Assembly: GCA_024279945.1 (NCBI GenBank)
Contig: JAJRRA010000028.1
Span: forward strand, 1-64,000
DNA: 64,000 bases
Direction of reading: 5' to 3'
Origin: Gammaproteobacteria bacterium
Lineage (GTDB): Bacteria > Pseudomonadota > Gammaproteobacteria > Xanthomonadales > SZUA-36
The translations under genes and the position numbers were made by a program. This document shows, in pieces, positions 8,173 to 15,672 of the stretch (its first letter is position 1; each line of letters starts with the position of its first letter). The notes below the pieces were generated by a model. It was not told the DNA's origin, searched no databases, and was given only the letters and a program-made list of their open reading frames with translations.

Positions 8173-9087
8173 GTGAGCACGATAAATACCGGAATCTTCA
8201 CTGCCCCGAACGCCGGGGAATACCTGGAACGCGAACCCGACATGCAGGTGCAACAACTTGCGGGGCGACTTTGGACCGCTAGCGATGGGTTGCGGCGCAG
8301 CATTTTTCTGGAGGGCGATACCGGCGTCATTGCATTTGACACCTTCGGTACGCCGGGCGCCGCCCGCGCCTACGGCAAGGCGATCGCGCAAACCCTGCCT
8401 GAAAAACCCATCCACACCATTATCTACAGCCATGATCACCTGGACCATGCCGGTTTTTCCGATGACCTGGCACCGGATGCTGAGATCATCGCCGATGAAA
8501 TGTGCGCCAAAGTCATCAGTTTGCGCGGCGCCAAAGGTCAGTTGGAACCGACCCGACGTTTATCCGGTGCACATAATGAAATGGAGATTGACGGGGTCTC
8601 GTTCACTTTGCTCAATCCGGGGCCGACCCATGGCAGCGGTAATCTAAGCGCCTGGTTTGCCGAAGACAGGTTGCTGTTTTCCTCGGACACGATCCTGCCC
8701 AATGCCCGTTACGGGTTGATGCCGGATTATCATATCTGGAATTTCGTCCGCTTCATGCGCAGTTTCCTCGATCTGGACTGGGATACTTTTGTGCCGGGCC
8801 GCTATGAACTCACTGACCGCGCCCGCTTTGAGTTGGGCTGTGATTTCATAGAAGCAGTGCAGGAGGAATCACAAAAGGCCTTCGCTGAGTTCGTGCCGAT
8901 CTGGGTGCTTGATGCCATGCAGGGCTATGTCGGCGGCAAGCTCAAGGAGCGTTTCGGCTGCCTGGAAGGTTTCGACGAACACATTGGGTTAATAGCCGTT
9001 CGTATTGTGCACCATTACCTGATGGGAGGCTGGGGTCTGGAAGATACGCCCGAGCCGGGCGTAGTGCTGGCTGACGAGGTGGCATGA
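8173..9087 (+). CDS. MBL-fold hydrolase, paralogue of the preceding gene
   Basis: A 304-residue MBL protein clearly related to its upstream neighbour. It keeps H87-D-H89-L-D91-H92, GPTHGSGN and SDT, but the late VPGH histidine is replaced by Arg (VPGR), which should weaken the second metal site. I chose GTG at 8173 because GGGAGG lies just before it; the longer frame from 8122 would overlap the previous gene by 38 nt. It is probably in the same transcript as the upstream MBL gene. The substrate is unknown. Confidence 0.72.
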   Translation: MSTINTGIFTAPNAGEYLEREPDMQVQQLAGRLWTASDGLRRSIFLEGDTGVIAFDTFGTPGAARAYGKAIAQTLPEKPIHTIIYSHDHLDHAGFSDDLAPDAEIIADEMCAKVISLRGAKGQLEPTRRLSGAHNEMEIDGVSFTLLNPGPTHGSGNLSAWFAEDRLLFSSDTILPNARYGLMPDYHIWNFVRFMRSFLDLDWDTFVPGRYELTDRARFELGCDFIEAVQEESQKAFAEFVPIWVLDAMQGYVGGKLKERFGCLEGFDEHIGLIAVRIVHHYLMGGWGLEDTPEPGVVLADEVA

Positions 9088-9120
9088 TGCTGCCGGGTAT
9101 TTTTCTGTGAGAACCGCCCC

Positions 9121-9681
9121 ATGAATGATTTACCCGAGTTCGATCCGGCTACACATGCCCTGCTGCGTGGTTTTTTCGATGATTACCTGATTCAGTCCAT
9201 CGGGATCAGCATCGGCAGCGATATCCGTAACGACGCGGTCAGCCAGGTAGATATTCATTTCTTCAGAGAAGTCGGAAATGATGCTACGGCATATCTGGTT
9301 TCCTTCAAACTGCTCGACAGAGCGTCCGATGCCTACCGCTACCTGCGAAGTATCAGCAGTCAGAACACGAATTTCCAGGTACAGGCAGCAGAAGCCGGTC
9401 AGGGCCTGGGCAGTGATGCGCTGGCGCGCAAAGTGCGAAATTTCATTGCCGCTATCCGGGAGCGGGTAGAAAAAATCCACAAGGAACAGTCCATCCTGGG
9501 CACTCAGCCACTGGGCAAGACCTTTATTCTCAACAACAAATCCCGCTTCAAGGTCGTCGCCGATGACGGCGAGGGTCAGTTGACCATCGAAATCATGGAC
9601 CAGCAGGGCGGGCGTGAAGCCAGGCTGGGGATGAATGACTTGCTGGATGGCTTGTACACAGGCATGATCGCCGAAGAATAA
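9121..9681 (+). CDS. Hypothetical protein, end of the F420 gene run
   Basis: A 186-residue soluble protein, not recognised. It begins MNDLPEFDPATHALLRGFF, has no signal peptide or membrane helix, and its central part (about 100-125) is a charged helix. It lies 33 nt after the second MBL gene on the same strand and is probably the last gene of that run. No catalytic motif is visible. Confidence 0.6.
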   Translation: MNDLPEFDPATHALLRGFFDDYLIQSIGISIGSDIRNDAVSQVDIHFFREVGNDATAYLVSFKLLDRASDAYRYLRSISSQNTNFQVQAAEAGQGLGSDALARKVRNFIAAIRERVEKIHKEQSILGTQPLGKTFILNNKSRFKVVADDGEGQLTIEIMDQQGGREARLGMNDLLDGLYTGMIAEE

Positions 9682-9762
9682 ACCATCGGGCGGCGGCGCC
9701 AATGGCTTTTTGTAAAGAAGTCTCATGCGGGTTAATTCAGCTTTATATTTCATGTGCGGCGG

Positions 9763-9785
9763 CTGCTAACAGTTGCTGTTAGCAG
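9763..9785. repeat. Perfect 10-bp hairpin after the F420 gene run
   Basis: CTGCTAACAG, loop TTG, then CTGTTAGCAG. It lies 80 nt after the last gene of the run. No T-tract follows, so it is not a classical terminator, but it could stabilise the 3' end of the mRNA. Confidence 0.5.
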
Positions 9786-9802
9786 GTCTTATGACTGAAA
9801 TC

Positions 9803-9941
9803 TCCATAAGCCGTATCGGGCGGTTTATCTTAGAGAATCATCATCAATTATTATTTGAATGTGGCACAGTTAAAGAATACTTGAACTGCCATGAGCTGAA
9901 ATGAACCATACAATTCGTTCGAGAGCGTTCCGGCTTATGGA
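9803..9941. repeat. 11-bp inverted repeat enclosing 117 bp of intergenic DNA
   Basis: TCCATAAGCCG at 9803-9813 is the exact reverse complement of CGGCTTATGGA at 9931-9941. The enclosed AT-rich DNA shows no coding frame. It could be a small non-autonomous element or a long-range hairpin. Apart from this and the hairpin at 9763, the 318-bp spacer holds nothing recognised. Confidence 0.4.
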
Positions 9942-9999
9942 TATAGCGCCAGGTCAGCAAGGGCGTTAGGCGTACCCATTACAAAACTTGGAGAAATAA

Positions 10000-10824
10000 T
10001 TGAATCGCAAAATAATCTATACAAATTTTAGAAATATTGTTGGAATAGTTGTTATTTCATCAGTATTTATGGTGCCTGCTGTATTCGCACAAAGCAGTGA
10101 AGAACTGGCTAAAAAATTAGCCAACCCCATTGCATCGTTGATCAGTGTTCCATTCCAACTCAACTACGATACAGATATTGGAGCAAATGATGAGGGTGAT
10201 CGCTACCTGCTGAATATCCAGCCGGTAATCCCTTTATCCTTGAATGATGACTGGAATGTTATTTCCAGAACGATTCTACCGGTCCTTTCCCAGGACGATG
10301 TTTTTCCGGGCGAGGGTAGCCAATCGGGACTGGGTGATGTGGTGCAGAGCGTATTCTTTTCGCCCAAGCGACCGACAAAGAGCGGTTGGATATGGGGTGC
10401 TGGGCCAGTGTTTTTAGTGCCCACGGCAAGCGATAGTTTACTTGGAGCGAAAAAATGGGGACTCGGACCCACGGCAGTTGTACTTAAGCAAAATGGCCCC
10501 TGGACGTACGGTGCTTTAGCTAATCATATTTGGTCGGTGGCAGGGGAAAGTAAGCGACAGGATATCAACTCTACTTTTTTACAGCCTTTCTTGTCATACA
10601 CAACCAGAGGTGCTGTAACATTTTCACTGAATACTGAAACAACCTATGACTGGAAATCTGAACAGTGGGCTGTGCCCGTTAATGTAACAACAACTAAAGT
10701 CATGAGATTAGGAAATCAGCTTGTTAGTGTGGGCGGCGGTGTACGTTACTGGGCAGAAAGTACAAATGGCGGCCCCGAAGGACTGGGTGCGCGCTTGCTG
10801 ATTACTTTACTCTTTCCAAAATAG
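10000..10824 (+). CDS. Outer-membrane beta-barrel 'transporter' family protein
   Basis: A 274-residue exported protein. A signal peptide (hydrophobic stretch about 13-27, cleavage near VFA-QS) is followed by alternating beta strands ending in LLITLLFPK, which suits an outer-membrane barrel. The text LISVPFQLNYD, then NIQPVIPL, then GLGDVVQS and GPVFLVPTA matches the family often labelled 'transporter' or neuromedin-U-like in proteobacteria, whose function is not established. The start is TTG at 10000, with GGAG 6 nt upstream. Its codon use looks more AT-rich than its neighbours. Confidence 0.7.
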   Translation: MNRKIIYTNFRNIVGIVVISSVFMVPAVFAQSSEELAKKLANPIASLISVPFQLNYDTDIGANDEGDRYLLNIQPVIPLSLNDDWNVISRTILPVLSQDDVFPGEGSQSGLGDVVQSVFFSPKRPTKSGWIWGAGPVFLVPTASDSLLGAKKWGLGPTAVVLKQNGPWTYGALANHIWSVAGESKRQDINSTFLQPFLSYTTRGAVTFSLNTETTYDWKSEQWAVPVNVTTTKVMRLGNQLVSVGGGVRYWAESTNGGPEGLGARLLITLLFPK

Positions 10825-10876
10825 TAAATTACAGAAAAATTGCGATCGTCCGGGCGCTGCCAGGATAGAAGGGGAA

Positions 10877-11839
10877 TCAGTCCTGTAGCTGATCCCACAC
10901 TTCCTGGTCGCGCTCTGCTGTCCAGATGCGGGGCATGTCAATGCCGTCAAACTCATCCCACAGACGCTGTACGTCAAAGGGCAGGCAGTGCTCAAAAATA
11001 GGCCACTGCCCGAACTTTGGATGCAAGTGGGCGTAGGTCTTTTCAAAGGCTTCCTTCAGGCTGCCCTTGTTGCGGTGAACCTCACCAACGGTCTCGATCA
11101 TGGCAGTAAGAAAACCACGGGTCAATTCGATGGCGGCATCTACCGCCTCGCGGCCGCGGGCGACTTCTCCGCGTCCGCCCACCAGTTGCTCGGCTTCCAG
11201 CGCTTTGAGATTATCCAGGGTGCTTGTTGACCAGTCAAAGTGGGAGCCATCGCCGGTGTAGAGTGCAGCTTCCGCTTCCACCAGATCGCCGGCAAAGAGA
11301 ATTTTGTGTTTGGGCAGCCAGGCAACGATATCGCCGGGCGTATGGCCGCGGCCGCAATACTTGAGCACCAGATCACCGCGATCCCCACCCAGGGGGATTT
11401 CCATCTGATCAGTGAAGGTGATCGTGGGATGGGTCAGGCCGGGAATCTCATCAGGCTCGCGAAACAGGCGTGGCATGCGGCCGAACTCGCTGGCCCAGTC
11501 TGCTGCGCCCCGTTCATCAACCAGGCGGCGGGTGATGCTGCTGGTAATAATGTTTTCGGCGTTAAAAGCAGAAGCACCCAGTACCCGTACGGCGTGGTAG
11601 TGGGACAGCACTAGGTATTTTACCGGTTTATCGGTATACTCACGCAGCTTTTCCAGCCAGTCCCGACCCGCTTTGGGAGTAGCCAGCGCCTCAAAAGCTA
11701 CCAGGAAATCTTCCCCTTCTATGGCGCCTACATTGGGATCACCTTCGGCAGTCAGGGCGTAGACACCGTCCGCCAGAATTTCCAGGGATTCAACTTTCTC
11801 ACCGAGGTCGGCAGAGGATGCGAAGGGTTGTTTAGCCAT
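10877..11839 (-). CDS. MBL-fold protein with degenerate metal motif
   Basis: A 320-residue MBL-fold protein. The usual HxHxDH is H80-Y-H82-A-V84-R85, so the Asp-His half is missing. GRGHTPGD and AGD are retained, but the late PGH is replaced by GGRG. At most a partial metal site remains, so this may be a non-hydrolytic or binding paralogue. No signal peptide is seen. It stands alone, convergent with the barrel gene to its left, and is the third MBL protein in under 5 kb. Confidence 0.7.
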   Translation of the reverse strand: MAKQPFASSADLGEKVESLEILADGVYALTAEGDPNVGAIEGEDFLVAFEALATPKAGRDWLEKLREYTDKPVKYLVLSHYHAVRVLGASAFNAENIITSSITRRLVDERGAADWASEFGRMPRLFREPDEIPGLTHPTITFTDQMEIPLGGDRGDLVLKYCGRGHTPGDIVAWLPKHKILFAGDLVEAEAALYTGDGSHFDWSTSTLDNLKALEAEQLVGGRGEVARGREAVDAAIELTRGFLTAMIETVGEVHRNKGSLKEAFEKTYAHLHPKFGQWPIFEHCLPFDVQRLWDEFDGIDMPRIWTAERDQEVWDQLQD

Positions 11840-11957
11840 GAGTGCGTGTTACCTGTGTATTGAGTCAAGGGCCGCAGACCGTATCATAAAATTGTCGCAA
11901 ACAAAATTATTATCGGCAACGGTCAGGCCTGCAGATCTGCGGTGAGTATTCTGTGTT

Positions 11958-12875
11958 TCAGAGACGATGAATCGTCATGCCTTTGCTAACGTTGGCCGCT
12001 CGGCCTGTAGTAACCCTGGCAATAGACAGTTTCTCCTTGACCTGGTCAACCGTCAGGCGAGCGACTTCCGTCATGCTCTCGTCAAGGACCTCTCCCGTGT
12101 CCGGATCGCGTAAGACCTCAACTTCACCGACCATGAACGTCTGGCCAACGGTTACGCCTTCGCGGGCACCACGATTGATATATATTTTGTCTCCTTTTAC
12201 CAGAACAACGGAGCCCGTCCAGGGGATATTCGGTAACTGTTCAATCAGAAAAGAGACCGCTTCCGCCACGGCATCCTGTACAGCGAGCCCGACGTTATCC
12301 TTCTTGTTACCACCGAATGAAGTGCCCCAGTCCCCTGTTGCAAATCCGACATCCATCGATGAACGCTTGTGGGTGCCCACAACGCTCTTGGAGGCCAGTA
12401 CCTGACCGGTTGTGGAATCAACGACATAAATCGTAGCGTTTACTTCACCTGTGCCGCCACCACCACCAATTCTGAAACCCTTGAAGCGGATCCCGCCGCC
12501 CTTACTTCCCGTATCACCCTGAACGTGGGTGATGGCTCCTTTGACAAGTAATTGGGCCGGTGTCATTTGTCCGGTTACGGGGGCCTTTTTTCCCCCGGCA
12601 GTGCGCCCGGACGCGGCGAAATCCTGCTCACCCATCGCTGCGGCACGCATATCAGTTTCACCCAATACAATAAATTTGCCGGTTTGATTAAGCATATCGG
12701 TCATTACCGTACCCCAGGCATCACCAATATCCCAGGAGCCAACCCAGCCGGCACGATTCTCAAATTTTGTCACGGTGATTGAAAAGCGAAGACCGCCGGC
12801 AGCATCTTCCGCCTGCACAGGTGACACCATGCCGACAATGACCAGCAGTACAAATATTCTCAGAATTCCCCTCAT
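11958..12875 (-). CDS. CsgG-like exported protein
   Basis: A 305-residue protein with a signal peptide (about 1-22, ending PVQA) and no lipobox Cys, so it is probably periplasmic. The body has SITVTKFENRAGW, WGTVMTDMLNQTGKF, AQLLVKGAITHV and VDSTTGQVLASKSVVG, the pattern of the CsgG/curli-assembly domain. The C-terminal part (about 210-305: GSVVLVKGDKIYINRG, REGVTVGQTF) looks like a small beta domain related to FlgT-type C-termini. It lies 84 nt after the kinase gene on the same strand, and the kinase also has a CsgG/FlgT-like C-terminal region, so the two may work together. Confidence 0.75.
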   Translation of the reverse strand: MRGILRIFVLLVIVGMVSPVQAEDAAGGLRFSITVTKFENRAGWVGSWDIGDAWGTVMTDMLNQTGKFIVLGETDMRAAAMGEQDFAASGRTAGGKKAPVTGQMTPAQLLVKGAITHVQGDTGSKGGGIRFKGFRIGGGGGTGEVNATIYVVDSTTGQVLASKSVVGTHKRSSMDVGFATGDWGTSFGGNKKDNVGLAVQDAVAEAVSFLIEQLPNIPWTGSVVLVKGDKIYINRGAREGVTVGQTFMVGEVEVLRDPDTGEVLDESMTEVARLTVDQVKEKLSIARVTTGRAANVSKGMTIHRL

Positions 12876-12959
12876 GATTATCCTCCATTGTTTGAATACG
12901 ATAGTGATAAATAAAAAAACTGCGGATTTGTTTACGCCAGGCTTGACAAAAAAAGGCTT

Positions 12960-14981
12960 CTACTCCGAAAGATCTTCTGCAATGCGCCCGAATTCCGGCC
13001 TCAGAATGTCTTCAACCTTATTCTCGACACTTAGCTGCGTGTAGCCAACAGATGTATGGACTCCGGGACCAATCGGTCTGCCGTTAAGCAGATCCTGTGT
13101 ATCGAGATTCAGCCTGGCCTGAATTTCCCTGTCATACTGGCCCATATAGTACAGATTTCGTTCACCGGTGAAATCGGCACGGATAAAGACCAGATAACGC
13201 GCATGAGGCCGGAGCAGCTCCTCAATGGATCCACCGCCGTTTTCAAGTACGTCGGCCACACCTGGAATCGCCATTCCGTTAAAAACCACGATGCCATGCC
13301 GGGTGAGCGCCTGGCGCACATAATCCGCTGCAGTATCCGCTAAAAGGATTTCACCCACGCTGATCAGGGCAACACCGGTACCGATGGTTGGTTCGGGTGG
13401 AGGAAGCGGAGGTGCCGAATGAGCTTCAGAAAGCTGGGAAGAAGCATTTATCTGCTGTTCTCCATATGGGGCCTGACCGGGTTGCGTAGTGCTCATGTCT
13501 GGGGCGGTCACTATGGCCACTGCGGTATCGGAATCAAAACCTGGGACTTGCTTATCTTCAGCTATCGCCTCTGGAGAATTGGTCTGGTGAGCACTTATCA
13601 CTTCCGGGTAGTTGGTCTGGACGTTGGCAGTTACATCTTCCGGGTAGTTGGCCCGAGTATCGGCAGCTATTGTCTCCGGGTAGTCGGCTTGCATTTCAGT
13701 GGCTCCGGCTTCCGGATTACGGGTCTGAATATCTGCCGCTGAGTTATCTTGAGGTTCTGCAGTCTCATCCGCAAAGGATTCTTGCTCCGGTGGTTCGTCT
13801 ATCGGCGGCAGTATCAGTGCGTCGTTGCTGAAACTTTCCTTCGCGCTGTCATCGCTTGGATAATCACGGTTTGCCTCAACAGTGATGTCAGTACGCTCCC
13901 TTTCGGGAGTAATGAAATCCCGGGCGGTATCAACTGCACCAAAGCGCCAGGCAGCATAGCTGGCTCCTGCGAGCAGCAGCAGGCTGATGACAGTCGCTAT
14001 TACCGCGCGAGGTACCCGTGCGCCGCCGCCCTGTGAGGTATCAGTGCTTGATTTCGCCGCTATTTGAACACTATCCACATGCGCTGTTGCATCGGTATTG
14101 ATGCCGGGTGAAGGCACGACTACTGTTGCACCGGCGGCTGCGCTCACGACGGCTTTGGCGTTATTTGTTGTTGCCAGCCAGTTTTGAAGATCGACGGCCA
14201 GAGTCGAACAATCCGCATAACGGTCCGCAGGTTTCTTGGCCATCATTTTTCGCAGAATGGCCCGTAGAGCTTCCGGCACCTCGGGTCGGAGTTCACCCAC
14301 GTCCCTGGGCTCGACATCGATAATCTGACGCAGCAGGGCCAAAGGTGAATCCGCATTCAGGGGCGTGACCCCGGTCAGCATCTCATACAGGGTGACACCC
14401 AGTGAGTAAATATCTGTTCGCTGGTCGACGTCCTCGTCAAGGCACTGCTCAGGAGAAAGGTAACCCGGCGTGCCCATGAACATCCCGGTGGCGGTCAGAC
14501 GCGTGGTGCCGGCCGACAGCAGGGCGAGTCCGAAATCGGTTATTTTAACCAGTCCGCGTTCATCCACCATCAGGTTCGCCGGTTTGATATCCCGGTGAAC
14601 GATACCGTGACCATGTGCCGCACCCAGTCCTGCAGCCGCTTGCAGGATCAGCCGGCCGGAAGCCACCGGGTCCAGTGGGCCCTGACTCTTGATCATCTGT
14701 TGAATGGAAATTCCCTGAACATACTCCATGGCGAAGTAATGCTGTCCCTCGAATTCGTCAATAGAATAGATCTGTACGATGTTGGGATGATTCAGAGCGG
14801 CGGCACTTTGTGCCTCACGTTTGAACCGTTCGACGAAGCTCTCATCCTCCGACAAGTGCTTGCCGAGGACCTTGAGTGCAACGAAACGATTGAGGCTTTC
14901 TTCGTGGGCTTTGTAGACGACTCCCATGCCGCCGCGTCCCAATTCCGAGACTATAGAATAGTGGCCGATATATTCTTCCAT
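12960..14981 (-). CDS. Transmembrane Ser/Thr protein kinase with repeat linker
   Basis: A 673-residue kinase of the PknB type. The glycine loop GRGGMG is at 15-20, the ATP lysine K37, the catalytic HRDIKP at 129-134, DFG at 149-151 and GTPGYLSPEQ at 170-179, so the catalytic domain looks active. One membrane helix follows (about 326-346). The outer part has a low-complexity acidic linker with five imperfect 12-residue repeats of the type YPEx(I/V)xAxxQxN (about 422-478) and a folded C-terminal domain (about 535-673) that probably senses or binds an envelope component. It is likely co-transcribed with the CsgG-like gene. Confidence 0.88.
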   Translation of the reverse strand: MEEYIGHYSIVSELGRGGMGVVYKAHEESLNRFVALKVLGKHLSEDESFVERFKREAQSAAALNHPNIVQIYSIDEFEGQHYFAMEYVQGISIQQMIKSQGPLDPVASGRLILQAAAGLGAAHGHGIVHRDIKPANLMVDERGLVKITDFGLALLSAGTTRLTATGMFMGTPGYLSPEQCLDEDVDQRTDIYSLGVTLYEMLTGVTPLNADSPLALLRQIIDVEPRDVGELRPEVPEALRAILRKMMAKKPADRYADCSTLAVDLQNWLATTNNAKAVVSAAAGATVVVPSPGINTDATAHVDSVQIAAKSSTDTSQGGGARVPRAVIATVISLLLLAGASYAAWRFGAVDTARDFITPERERTDITVEANRDYPSDDSAKESFSNDALILPPIDEPPEQESFADETAEPQDNSAADIQTRNPEAGATEMQADYPETIAADTRANYPEDVTANVQTNYPEVISAHQTNSPEAIAEDKQVPGFDSDTAVAIVTAPDMSTTQPGQAPYGEQQINASSQLSEAHSAPPLPPPEPTIGTGVALISVGEILLADTAADYVRQALTRHGIVVFNGMAIPGVADVLENGGGSIEELLRPHARYLVFIRADFTGERNLYYMGQYDREIQARLNLDTQDLLNGRPIGPGVHTSVGYTQLSVENKVEDILRPEFGRIAEDLSE
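13548..13718 (-). repeat. 12-codon tandem repeat inside the kinase gene
   Basis: Five imperfect copies of a 36-bp unit encode RNPEAGATEMQAD, YPETIAADTRAN, YPEDVTANVQTN, YPEVISAHQTN and SPEAIAEDKQ. The DNA copies are also similar, which points to recent slippage or unit duplication in the extracytoplasmic linker. Confidence 0.7.
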
Positions 14982-15078
14982 GGCACTTCCTGTCTTACAC
15001 TCCTGTCCATACTAACCTGTCAGGGTGGCGCTGGCGTGATGCAGAGCAAAAACTACTGGATCAACTGACCCAGGTCGG

Positions 15079-15411
15079 TCAAGTCAGGTCGTCAATTGCG
15101 GCACCTGGCGCTGATTTGGCAACACTTTTCATGCCGTTATCACAACCTGATTCTGATGCATAGTTCTGGCTGGTGCCGATTACCTGGCCGTTTGTCGCCA
15201 TCAGGTTGAAGCGAAACTTGCCGCTGGCCGTTTCTTTTTTGACAAAAAGGTCCGGGTTGCTGCAATTTTTCTGTACAGATGCTATTCCATTGAGGCAACT
15301 TGCCTTGGCCTTGTATCCTTCGCTGGACAGAATTGCCTGGCCATTTGCAGCCTTCAGACGAAACCGGAAACTACCCGCTTTATCTCTGTAACACTCAAAT
15401 TTTCCTGCCAT
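15079..15411 (-). CDS. YegP-like DUF1508 protein
   Basis: A 110-residue protein made of two DUF1508 repeats: FECYRDKAGSFRFRLKAANG with ILSSEGY, and FVKKETASGKFRFNLMATNG with IGTSQNY. Each ends in a segment like C-x-NGIASV or CDNGMKSV. The family is small, soluble and of unknown role. It is a single gene upstream of, and divergent from, the antiporter gene. Confidence 0.85.
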   Translation of the reverse strand: MAGKFECYRDKAGSFRFRLKAANGQAILSSEGYKAKASCLNGIASVQKNCSNPDLFVKKETASGKFRFNLMATNGQVIGTSQNYASESGCDNGMKSVAKSAPGAAIDDLT

Positions 15412-15672
15412 TATTTTTCTCCCTGCCTTGGCAAACTAAATTAAAACCAGTGCTCAAAATATAACACTCTTGTTGGCAAAACGATGTTGCCAGTCCATTA
15501 AATACTATCAAACCGGATTTGCCCTGTCGCCATTTCCCCCATCTGTCTGCCATTTTGCGGGAACGATAAGAGCATCCCACGCCATTTGATACGCCCTGCG
15601 TCGCCGTATACTCTGAGGTTTGGTGTGCAGTAATGCACATCTAAAACTTTTTCAGGAGAAGGGTCCCGGGTT

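Noticed and set aside
7137-8342. 401-codon open frame on the minus strand
   Set aside because: It lies fully opposite the MBL genes, has no recognisable domain text, and is a shadow of a GC-rich coding region.
9960-9975. GTTAGGC resembling an integron attC core site
   Set aside because: No matching partner core or attC-type structure was found upstream, and a single 7-bp match is expected by chance.
13419-13742. 107-codon plus-strand frame with repeated text
   Set aside because: The repetition is the mirror of the 12-codon repeat in the kinase gene on the other strand.
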